From the NCBI RefSeq assembly GCF_000208745.1, contig NC_030852.1, positions 10,300,932 through 10,364,931 on the forward strand: a DNA stretch of 64,000 bases. Reading direction: 5' to 3'. The position numbers and the translations under genes were made by a program. The notes beneath the pieces are model-generated. The model saw only the letters and a list, made by a program, of their open reading frames with translations. It was not told where the DNA came from and searched no databases. Below, piece by piece: positions 22,841 through 33,515 of the stretch. The stretch is from Theobroma cacao (taxonomy: Eukaryota; Streptophyta; Magnoliopsida; Malvales; Malvaceae). How positions within the stretch are numbered: the first letter of the stretch is position 1; every line of letters begins with the position of its first letter.

Positions 22841-24411
22841 AAAAACAAATGGAGGAAATGAACTTAAAGAACAACAAAAATAATGAAGAAAGCTCACCTA
22901 GAAGAGAAAATGAAACTCCACCTCTAGAAAATCTGCAAAGAGCAGAAAATCAGCATGATGATCTACCAAGGAGTTGGAGATTTGTGAGAGATCACCCACA
23001 AGACCAAATAATTGGTGAGATTTCTCAAGGAGTTAAAACTAGGAAAGCAACTAGAGAAACTTGTGAGTTTTCAGCTTTTATATCTCAAATTGAACCTAAA
23101 AACTTTGAAGAAGCTGAAAAGGAGGAAAGTTGGATAATGGCCATGCAAGAAGAACTTGATCAATTCACAAGGAGTCATGTATGGTCATTGGTACCTAGAC
23201 CTTCAAATCACCCTATTGTTGGTACAAAATGGGTATTTAGAAATAAGGTAGATGAGCAAGGAAATGTAGTTAGAAATAAAGCTAGGTTGGTAGCAAAAGG
23301 ATACAACCAAGAAGAAGGAATAGATTATGATGAAACTTTTGCTCCGGTTGCTAGGATTGAAGCCATAAGGTTGTTGCTAGCTTTTGCATGTTTCATGAAT
23401 TTTAAATTGTTCCAAATGGATGTAAAAAGTGCATTCTTAAATGGATTAATTCAAGAGGAAGTATATGTAGAACAACCACCTGGTTTTGAAGACTTTGAAA
23501 AATCTGATCATGTTTTCAAACTTCATAAAGCCTTGTATGGATTGAAACAAGCTCCTAGAGCTTGGTATGAAAGGCTTTCAAAATTTCTAGTTGAAAAAGG
23601 GTATGATAGAGGCAACATCGATACTACATTGTTCATTAAGAGATATCTAAATGATTTAATTATTGTGTAAATATATGTGGATGATATTGTATTTGGTGCA
23701 ACTAATGAAGCTTTATGCAAGAACTTTGCAAAGGAAATGCAAGGTAAATTTGAGATGAGCATGATGGGAGAGTTGAAGTACTTCCTTGGTCGTCAAATCA
23801 AACAAAGTGAGGAAGAAATCTTCATTAACCAAGAAAGATATACTCATGATATGCTCAAGAAATTTGATATGCTAAAGCTGAAATCAACTTCCACACCAAT
23901 GAGCCCATCCACCAAACTTGGCTTAGATGAAAAAGGTAAGGATGTAGATCAAAAGCTCTATACAGGTATGATCGGCTCTCTTTTCTACTTAACAACAAAT
24001 AGACCATATATTCAGTTTAGTGTGTGCTTGTATGCTAGATTTCAGTCACAGCCTAAAGAATCACACCTAACAGCTGTTAAGAGAATTTTTAGATACCTCA
24101 TAGACACTTAAAAACTAGGAATATGGTACTCTAGAAACTCAACTCTTAACTTAGTTGAATATTCATATGCTGACTTTGCTAGCAACAGAATTGATAAGAA
24201 AAGCACTAGTGGAACATGCCAATTTTTAGGAAGGAAGCTTGTATCTTGGTCTACTAAAAAGCAAAACTCAGTGGCACTGTCTACAGCAAAGGCTGAATAT
24301 GTATCATTAGGTAGCTGTTGTGCACAAGTCCTTTAGATCAAGCGATAATTAAAAGACTATGGAATAACTATGCATAATGTACCAATATACTATGATAACA
24401 CAAGTGCAATA
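22828..24411 (+). pseudogene. Copia reverse transcriptase and RNase H, broken and interrupted
   Basis: After a linker, RT begins with the [12 protein letters not shown] motif. It has [30 protein letters not shown], the first catalytic Asp in [24 protein letters not shown], and the catalytic YVDD box at 23674-23685. A TAA at 23668-23670 lies two codons before YVDD and a second stop ends the frame at 24111. RNase H follows with its acids in SYADFA (about 24170), STAKAEY (about 24290) and YYDNTSA (about 24391). At 24411 the frame is cut by a family-C solo LTR and resumes at 27306. The RT branch is clearly copia. The linker (22828-23020) is Glu/Asn rich and variable. Confidence 0.92.
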
Positions 24412-27305
24412 TGTCAAGCCCAGCTCTACAATATGTTTATTATGCCATTCTTACATAAGAATGCATGTTTGCTTACTTTGGTACCTTGGAAATCGTTAAA
24501 GGACAATATTGTACCAATTGGTATAATTAAGATGAATTAAGCCTCAAACTAGTTAAAATAGAGATTTTAAGATGAAATTGAGAATTTTAAAAACCCAGAA
24601 TGACTTAAAATGGTGATTCGGAGTTCGAGGATCGATTTGGAGTCAAATTGGAAATTTCATGACCTAGGGGTAAAATGGTCATTTTGCTACCCGAGGTTAA
24701 GATGTGAGTGTTGGAAGAAGTTTTTGACTAAGATTGATCATTTGGAGTATAATTTGAGTTGGAGAAGTGAAGAATTTTAATTTCGACGTTTTTCTAAGGA
24801 TAAGGGCAAAATATTCATTTTGCCATCCTAGGGGCAAAATTGTAATTTTATACCACCCAACACTTGTCCAACACATGAATTTCACCCATTATTATCATGG
24901 GTAATTGAAGGATTTTATGTGGTGGAGAAAGAAAGCTTAATAGTTAAGAATTTAAAAATGGATCAATGGTAATGTGACAAATGTCAAGCTTTTATTTCTT
25001 TATTATTTTCCTTATAAATTAGCACAAAACCAGCCCATTTCTCTTCATTATGGTCGACCTCACCAAGGAGAAGCAAGAAAAAGGAAGAACAAAACCCTAG
25101 GTGAAAAAATTCAAGGGAAAAGTGTGAAAATTCAAGGAAACAAGTGATAAAAGGTTAGATTTTTTCAATTAAGCTTGAGATCTCTCTTTCTTAAGCATTT
25201 TTTTCTTATTTTCCATGGTTGAATCACATGAAATCATGATGAATCCCTTGCTGGCCGAACACTTGGAGGGAGGTTTTGATGCTTAATTTGGTTATATTTC
25301 AATGTATTTTAGTGTTTTTAGTTAGTTAGTGATGTGTAGCATGGAAATCAAGCAAGAAAAATTCATGTTCTTCCATAACCCTTATTGGCCGTATTCTCCA
25401 TGTGGAATATTGATGATGATTTTGAATTTATTTCAAGTGATTTGGTTAGGAATTAGTGATTTATGGTGTGAGAATCAAGCTTGAAAAATTATATTGTTAG
25501 TGAACCCACCATGGCCGAAATTCCCAAGAGAAAATGTGAAGATGATTTTGCCATATTTCAAGTTATTTAATTTGTGTTTGATGATTTGGAGTATTGGGAG
25601 AGAAATGGAATTATTTGGAGTTGAATTGGACGTATTGGCCAATTAATCGGGTGATAGATCGAATTAGGCCAATATCGTTTTATTTAGGTACACAATTGAA
25701 TTTGTGTAGAATACCGTGTTTAGACGATAATCTAAACAATTTACATCCCATTTCATGCATTAGTATAAAGCCTGAATTGGTTTTACAACGGTTTAGCATA
25801 AATGTAGAAAATGGCTTATTGTGCATTATGTTTAGGTGGTGAGCATTCTGGCAAAAGTAAAGAGATAATACCCGAGGATCAAGAATCAGAGTCCTCGAAA
25901 TTTGACTCCCGAAATAGTGAGTAACCTTACTATCATCTTAATTATCTAAAGTGGTTTTTATCTGATTTTATGATTTTATGGAAAATGAGTTAAATGGTAA
26001 ATCTTTGTGTTTTGTAATTAAAATGTGATTTAATGAAATGATTTTATAAAATTGTCTTGAAATTGAAAGATGGTTTTGAAAATGGAGTAATTGGAGAATA
26101 ATTGTTGTGTTATAAATCATGGTTTGAATTGAATGGCTTTTGATAATATTGGCATGAATGGTTCAATTGGTAAATGTACTGAAAATGTATGAACTGGTGA
26201 TTTGCCTTGAGAGGCTGTAAAATAAAATAATTGACATGTCATGCTATCGCAAATTTTATTGTATGGTGGGTTTAGCTTGCTGCAGTGAGCGAGTTCCGTG
26301 GACCAACCTATTAGAGGGGCACGGTAACCCCGTTATATTCTTACCTCGGTCGGAGAGGCGTGTAGGGTAACTCTTGAGGTACAACTTTAGAGTTCACTTC
26401 ACGCCAAACCACCACGTGAGGGTGAACTCAGTCAATACCAAGGAATGGCTATGTTTTCAAAATAAAAACATGATTTATGCGTACATGATTTTTTTTTATT
26501 AACAGCCTTAGCGGACTCGGTTGGGATAGCCCCAAGCCAAGGTATCCGAGCCAACCGAGTATAAGAATGATTTTGGCATGAGCCGAAGTTTTAAGAAATT
26601 CATAAGCCATTTTGATTACTCGATTTATATGAATTGATTTTATTTAGTTGAAATGAGTTGAAAGGTGATGAATTACAGTATGATGATCTATTTCAATCTA
26701 TCTCCATTTACTCAGCTTTAGACATTTTAGATGTTATTTGTTTATTCATTGGGATTATATAATTTCACCATCCTCATTTCCACTCATTTCAGGCTCAAGA
26801 TAGTCGATAAATAGCTCATTTCGTTGAGGGCTACAGTTGGACTTGCATCCTCAAAAACTGTAGGTTTACCGTTTTTGATACTTTTGGTCGTTCGTGGGCC
26901 CACATGTCACTATAAATTAAATGTTATGCTTTGGTTATCTATATTACAATATGTTTGAATTTATTTAGCTTTTACGTTACAAAAATTATTTACCGGTAAC
27001 TATATAAATATTGTTTTATAAGAAAATAGAATATTTTATTGAATATTTTTATTATATTCAAATAGTTATAGTTTCACTTTAAATGAATGTTTTAGACATC
27101 TAAACTTATTTTTGATTATGAAATATGTGTTTTCCACTCACATACTACATTTTAGCTGGNNNNNNNNNNNNNNNNNNNNNNNNNNNNNNNNNGAAAACTA
27201 GATATTCAAGCCTTGCAGGGTTTCGGTTGACATTTTGGGTAATGAATGTCTATCGGAACATCGCGGCTGTTGTCATGGGCTCGAGGAGAGTACCGGGTCG
27301 TGACA
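24412..27305 (+). mobile_element. Family-C solo LTR (C1) in copia RNase H
   Basis: It starts TGTCAAGCCC and ends GGGTCGTGACA, 2,894 bp including a short N run. Flanks CAATA (24407-24411) and CAATC (27306-27310) are a one-mismatch target duplication, and removing the LTR rejoins the RNase H reading frame. It aligns along its length with both LTRs of the family-C element (31075, 36914) and the minus-strand copy at 49614. No genes; the ORFs at 24697 and 25594 are not shared with the other copies. Confidence 0.9.
27160..27192. other. Assembly gap (33 N)
   Basis: Unknown bases inside the solo LTR. The homologous interval in the 3' LTR of the family-C element (about 39630-39785) is roughly 150 bases, so about 120 bases may be missing. 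Confidence 0.95.
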
Positions 27306-27460
27306 CAATCAATATATCAAAAAATCCTGTGCAACACTTTAGGACAAAGCAAATTGAAATTAGGCACCATTTTATTAGAGACCATGTGATGAAAAATGAT
27401 ATTAAGATAGAATTTGTGAATACTTTACATCAATCAGCAAACATTTTTACGAACCTCTGA
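27306..27460 (+). pseudogene. Copia RNase H, C-terminal end
   Basis: The frame that stopped at 24411 continues with the NISKNPVQHFRTKQIEI and HHFIRDHV blocks, then the INTLHQSANIFT-like end of copia RNase H, and stops at 27458-27460. This fixes the position and orientation of the solo-LTR insertion. Confidence 0.92.
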
Positions 27461-27916
27461 ATGAAGATAGATTCTATGAGACTACAAGAACTTTAGGGAT
27501 GATTAGTGTGAAGGAATTATAAGAAAACCTTTGGCTCTCACATAGAAAACAAAATGCTTTTAGTCGAATAAGGATTTCTTAGTCAACTAAGAGTGGTCTG
27601 ATAGCTTTAAATAATAAGATTCAGTGAGTTTAGAGAAAGAAGAGTAAAATGTGGTAAAAATTTGGGTTTACCAGGTGCAAAAAGAATGAAGAAAATTTGT
27701 CAAAAGTAAATAACCAAATTGAGAGGGAAGTTTGAAATTATAAAGAAATAAAATAGGGTAGCACTTAAAAGGAAGGTGAGTAGTTTTTCTAAGTAATAAC
27801 TGCTGACTACCTCTCCTTCTCTATCCTTTGAAACCCGTTGCTCTAAAAACAAAAACCTAAATCTTCCTGTTTGCCTCTGAAACCAACTCAAACCCTAAAA
27901 AATTTCTACAACCAAT
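27461..27916 (+). other. Spacer between RNase H and third ORF, with one palindromic module
   Basis: Noncoding. At 27558-27596 it contains TTAGTCGAATAAG..CTTAGTCAACTAAG, a diverged copy of the GTCGAC module found in the LTRs. The minus-strand ORF at 27700-27891 is a shadow. The spacer may hold a splice or start signal for the third ORF; none is recognisable. Confidence 0.5.
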
Positions 27917-29855
27917 ATGGCTAGAATATCTCAGAGTAAAGAGATATCAGAGAAAAAAAAAAGGGAAAAGGCCAATGGAGGAAGGAACAAGAACAAAAAG
28001 TCTGAAGAAGAAATTGAAAATCATGCCTGGTTTAATGAATGATATATCCAAGAAACTAAGAGTAAAGAAGCAAAAAACTGACAAGAAGAAAGAAACAGAG
28101 CTCTCACTCCACAAAGGTACCAGTTCTTCTTCTTCGAAATTTAGGAATAAGTTACATGAGTATAGATTCAAAAATATCGAGAATGCACCAATCTCCTGTG
28201 GAAAATTCATTGATTGGAAAAGTTTTAGGGAAAATGTAGAAATCTATTTGAGTACTTTGATGAACCGAAACTAAAAGGTTACAGCACTTTTAAGAATAGG
28301 TCTTATAGTCCAAGTCTGGTCAAAGAGTTTTATTATGGAATAGATTTGAAAGGAAAGGAATTAATAGATTCTGATGATTATGTAGAAGATGGTTTGCATG
28401 TTTATCTGAATGCAAAAGAGTTTGTTATGACTGCTGAGGATTTAGGAAACCTGCTGAAAATAAAATGTAAAGAAGGTGAATTTGAACTGCCAGAAAAATA
28501 TGATCCGTCCTCATTGTGGGAGATCATCACTAGGAGAAAGGAAAAATATTCCTCAAAGGGTAATTTTGGTTTGATAACCAGCCCTCAGATTAGAATTCTA
28601 CATTATTTCATAACTACAAATATACAAGGTAGAAGTGGAAGCCTTAGCTACATCAGCCTTCAGGATCTTTGGCTGATGGAGCATGCCTTTAATGGGGTAT
28701 CTCTAAATCTGGGAAGATATATGATTGAAAAGATGAGGAGTGCCTGCAGACTTGATAAAGTAAATCTACCAATGGAAATGTGATTACATCCTTTGTACAG
28801 AAAAAGGGAATATGGGCAAAATGGTATGATATGGACTTGGTAAAAACTAGAGATCAAGCTATTCATTTTGGCAGCTTGGTTAAAATGGGGTATGTACTTG
28901 ATGGAGAAAAGTTCATTAAAACCCCCAAGATTGGTCAAAGAAAAGAACATAGTCTACCTACTCAATTTGAAGGAGCCTCTTCCAGATTCTCAAATGAAGT
29001 AATTTTTAATTTGCTCATGAGGATTGATGGTAAGCTGACTGACCAAGGAGAAAAGCTACAGAAAGTTGGAGAGAAAATCATTGAGTTGGAAAACAAGCTG
29101 AAGGAGAAGGAAAGCATGCCATCGAACCTGTGGTTGCAGACAACTCTGCAACATCTAGCACTGCACCAGCATAACAAGGTGCTGAAGGTTTAGCTAAGTT
29201 AGCAGAAAAATGTGGTCCTCATATTGGAAGTTCTAGCATTCAAGATGAAGGTTCCACTTACAAATTTGCTAGTCCTGCTTTATAGACTGAGGACTCTCCC
29301 TAAGGGGTTGATTAGCCAGCCAAGACACCCTCTCTTGAACTCCAAAGGAAAAATGATTCAGAACAAGGGACAGAAGTGGTTGGTTTAGAAACAGAGAAAC
29401 AACTGACCTCTACTTCAAATTCAGAGGAAGTTTCCATCGTGGATATCTTCCACCAAATGGTAAAGGAGGGACAAGCTGAAAAAGACATTGCCAGGACAAA
29501 ACCTAAAAAGGATGGTGTAGGTGTAGGAAATGGAAAGAAACTTGCATCAGTTGCCAGAGCAAAGGCAAAAACAAAGAAAGCCAAAGCCACTACAACTCCA
29601 CCAACTGAGGCAAAACCACCAACCAAAGGCAAGAAGACTATGGCAACCAAGATAGCTTTTCTCAAGAGAAAAAAGTCTTCCAGGTTAGCAGAGAAATCCA
29701 GACCAGTTTCAGCCTCCTCTCCAATCTATGTCTCAAACAAGTCCTCACCTGAACCTTCCCCAAGACAGTCATCACCTCTCCGAGTGCCCTCTCCTTTTCC
29801 CCTAAACCCTTTCTATGACATTGAATCCTCACCCTCTAACACATCAGACGAGTAA
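27917..29855 (+). pseudogene. Third ORF of the Sirevirus-like element (plant transposon-associated domain), frameshifted
   Basis: An ATG at 27917 starts a Lys/Glu-rich N-terminus, shifted at an A-run near 27955. The frame continues from 27975 and shifts again near 28245 and 28775. The middle (about 28130-28850) has FRNKLHEYRFKNIENAPIS, a LVKEFYYGIDLKGKEL block, SPQIRILHYFITTNIQGRSG and a KKGIWAKWYDMDLV block. This pattern resembles the 'putative plant transposon protein' domain found in retroelement ORFs (from memory PF20167). A coiled coil follows (about 29030-29110), then a Lys/Ala/Pro tail and a Ser/Pro-rich end (29376-29855). No signal peptide or membrane segment is visible, unlike the env-like ORF described for soybean SIRE1. 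It lies where Sireviruses carry an extra ORF. Function unknown. Confidence 0.6.
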
Positions 29856-30642
29856 AAGCCCATTCCTTTGATGCTGACAAAAATAGGGAGTAGAATGGGT
29901 CCAAAAACCAGAGAATAACAAAAAAAAAATCTTAGGGTGGAGGAACCAAGAACCTAGGAAAGAAAAGAAAGCAAAATAGGAGATAGGAAGCAAAATTATC
30001 CAAGGGCAATTTCAGGATACTTTTTTATTAACTACTATTTGTGCCATGGTGGCACTTAAACACTCAGTATTAATTATGTTGTTTATGTGGTTGTATGTGA
30101 AAAATAAATGTTGATATGTCCATGTCGCTTAACTGCTACAAATTGAAGTTTGCTGATATTTTGCTATTTTGGTATTTTGACTATCATGAACAAAATTTGT
30201 TGTTGCCATGCTGATATTGATTTACATGCCGATAAATGATTTTTGTTATGGCATTGTGGATAATTTCTGTTTGAAAATAGATATAGATGGTGTGTATAGT
30301 ATATCATTTGAAACATGAATGATGTATACTAAATCTGAAATCAATAAACTGTTGACAACTGCTAGAACATTAATGAAAATCTGTCAAAACTTGTAGCTAA
30401 AAATTTCTGGCTGCAAATCACTCGATATTACTACACATATGTAAACTCCAAATGCACAATATCATTTTCTATATGACGAAAATAATTTTTGTTGGAATAA
30501 AATAAGCAAAATATGCACACACTAAGGGGGAGCTTATACTTAAGGGGAGCAATCCTCATTTTCAGCAAAAAACTAAAAAGAATTAAAATGACACTATGCT
30601 GTTAATCAAGGAATGTTTTGTCATCATCAAAAAGGGGGAGAT
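29856..30642 (+). other. 3' noncoding region with repeated polypurine tracts
   Basis: No ORF. AGGGGGAG tracts occur at 30524-30532 and 30542-30549, and the main tract AAAAAGGGGGAGA at 30629-30641 directly precedes the 3' LTR. Plus-strand DNA synthesis would start at the last tract. Confidence 0.8.
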
Positions 30643-31074
30643 TGTTGGCTCCATTAGTTTTTGATGATAATAAAACATTCCCATTTATCTGTGTCTAATA
30701 CGTTTACTTGAGTGTGCAAAAAATTAATATATGAAATTAATTTATTAACCCTTCAAAGAGTATTTTTGAAAGAAAAAGAGGAATAAAATCAACAAGATAT
30801 AACTGAATAACAAGGAGGAAGCTTATTTGTGAAACAAGGAAGAACATTGGTTGACCAAATTTCAAATTTAAGAAATAGCTGGCTGAAGAGTTTGAGAAAC
30901 AGAACCAATTTAGTCAACCAAGTCAGTCGACTAAGTGCTCTCTACCAAGATCTGCAAACCAGAAATAGAATCAACTTAGTCAACCAAGTCAGTCGACTAA
31001 GAGCTCTCTATCTGCAATTTGAACCAAAGCACTATAAGACAGATTAACAGCTAGAACTCATCCTCAACTATTTC
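30643..31074 (+). repeat. 3' LTR of the copia element, left piece
   Basis: This matches 18664-19095 of the 5' LTR. The LTR is cut at 31074 by the family-C element and resumes at 39883-39983. The LTR totals only about 533 bp because the part equivalent to 19137-19668 is deleted. The ORF at 30829-31047 is LTR sequence read through the two GTCGAC modules. Confidence 0.9.
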
Positions 31075-33515
31075 TATCAAGTCTGACCTTATAAAGTACT
31101 TCCCATGTCCTTTATGTGATTGACAATATGCTTGCATACTTGGAAAGCCTCGAAAAATCGTCAACAGTCGATATTGTACCAAATGGTACTATTAAGTTGA
31201 ATTAAGCCTTGAACTAGTCTAAATAGAGATCTTAAGATGAAATTGAGAATTTTAAAACCCTAGAATGACTTAAAATGATGATTTGGAGTTCAAAGGCTGA
31301 ATTGGAGTCAATTTGGAATTTTCATATTCTAAAGGCAAATGGGTAATTTTGTCACTCGAGGATAAAATGGAAATTTTAGAAAAGTTTTTGACCACATTTG
31401 ACTCATTGGAGTATGATTTGAGTTTGAGAGGTGAAAATTTTAAATTTCGACATTTTTGGAGTCCTAGGAGCAAAAGGGTAATTTTACGAGTTTACGGGGG
31501 CAAAGTTTGAATTTTGGAATTTTACACTGCCTAACACTTGTCATGTCCATGGATTTCAGCAATTAACAATTTACATTGTGGATAATTGAAACATTTTATG
31601 TGGTGGAGGGAGATTGCTTAATGGATAAGTATTACACATGGACCACTGAAAATATGCCATGTGTCAAGCTTGGATTATTCTAGAATTTCCTTGTAAAATC
31701 TATTTAAAACTCTTTTAGTCTCACCCATATGGCCGGCCAAGGCATGAAGTGAAGAGGAAAGGAAAGAACACAAACCCTAGGTGGGAAAATTGAAGAAAAA
31801 GTGTGGGATTTCAAGGGATTAAGCTAATAAAGGTAAAATTTTGTGATTTTATCTTGTGATTTACACTACCCATGCTTTCTTTTTCATTTTTCATGCTTAG
31901 AACTCAAGTTTGCATGATGAACCCATGCTGGCCGAATTTGAGAGGAGAGATTTTGAGCATTGATTTTGCTATATTTCAGGCTAATTAAGTGTTTTTGGTT
32001 GTTTAGTAATGGAAAGTATGAAAATCTAGCAAGGAATCACTTTGTTCTTCACAAACCCACAAGAGGCCGAATTTTCTAGGGAGGATACTGAGGCTGAAAT
32101 TTATGATATTTCATGATATATTTGTGGTATTTAATGATTGGTGAGGCTAGAAATTTAATAAGAATTTTTGGCATGAAAATCTGAATTTTTACCTAATGTA
32201 TAGACATGTGCGATTTATGGGCCGAATTGATAAATTGATCATATTCACAGTCATTGAGGTATTTTAAGTATAATTGGAGTGTAGAAAGTGAAAGAAATCG
32301 ATTTGGAGTAAAATTGGAGGTTTTAGCCAATTACATCGAGAATAGTGCGAATTAGGTCAAATACCGTATTTAAACGGCTATTCAAACATTTTGCATCACA
32401 TTTCGTGTATTCATATAGATTTATAGAGCCTCAAATAATTTATGATAAATTGATACAATTTATTGAAATTCGTGTCACGTATGATGTATAGGTGGTGAGC
32501 CCTCTAACAAGGGTAAAAAGATTGTGCCCAAAGACCGAGAATAGGAGTATATCAAACTCCTACTACTGTGAGTAACCTTACTATTGTATTAATTATCTAA
32601 AGTGGTTTTTTTTCGATTTTGTGAATTTCATGGAAAATGAATTAAATGATTAATTTTTCGATTTTATAAACCAAAAGTGATTTAATGAAATGATTTCATA
32701 AAATTGTTTTAAAATTGAATAATGGCTTTGAAAATAGAGTAATTGGAGACCATTTGATGTATTGTGAATTTATGGTTCTAATTGATTGGCTTATGACAAT
32801 ATTGGCATGAATGGCTGAATTGGTATTTGTGTTGAAATATATATATGAACTGTGTATTTAGCCTTGAACGGTTGTGAATTACAATAATTGCCATGTCATG
32901 CTGTTAAATTTTATTGATTGGTGGGATAATTGTTAGCTTATTGCAATGAGCGGGTTCCGTGGCCCAGCCTATTAGAGGGGCATGGTAACCCCGTTATATT
33001 CTTACCTCAGTATGAGAGGCACGGGTGGATAACTTCTGAGGTTAACACTTTTAGAGTTCACTTCACGTCAAACCACCACGTGAGGGGGAACTCAGCCAAC
33101 GTCAAGGAACGACTATGTTTTCAAAATAAAAACATAATTTATGCGTACATGACTTTTTAACAGCCTTGGCAGACTCGGTTGGGATAGCCCTCGATCAAGG
33201 TATCCCTGATAACTGGGTATGAGAATGAATTTTGGCACGAGCCAAAGTTTTAAGAAATTCAAAAGCCATTTTGATTACTTGATTTATAAGAATTGATTTT
33301 ATTTGGTTAAAACAAGTTGAAAGGTGATGAATTTCAGTATGTTAAACTGTTTTATCTGTCTCCATTTACTTAACTTTAGATGGTTTAGATGGTATCTGTT
33401 TACTCACTGGGATTTTATAATCTCACCACCCCCATTTTCAACCATTTCAAGCCCGAGGAAGCTTGTGGATAGCAGATATCGTCAAGGATTATAGTCGACT
33501 TTACTACTCCAAAAA
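31075..33515 (+). repeat. 5' LTR of the family-C element, 3' end missing
   Basis: This aligns with 36914-39350 of the 3' LTR. After ACTACTCCAAAAACT (33515) the two copies diverge, so the last 0.5 kb of this LTR and the primer site are lost or replaced. Confidence 0.8.

Noticed and set aside
29312..29665. Minus-strand ORF of 117 codons with hydrophobic composition
   Set aside because: It is the antisense of the Lys/Ala-rich tail of the third ORF of the copia element.
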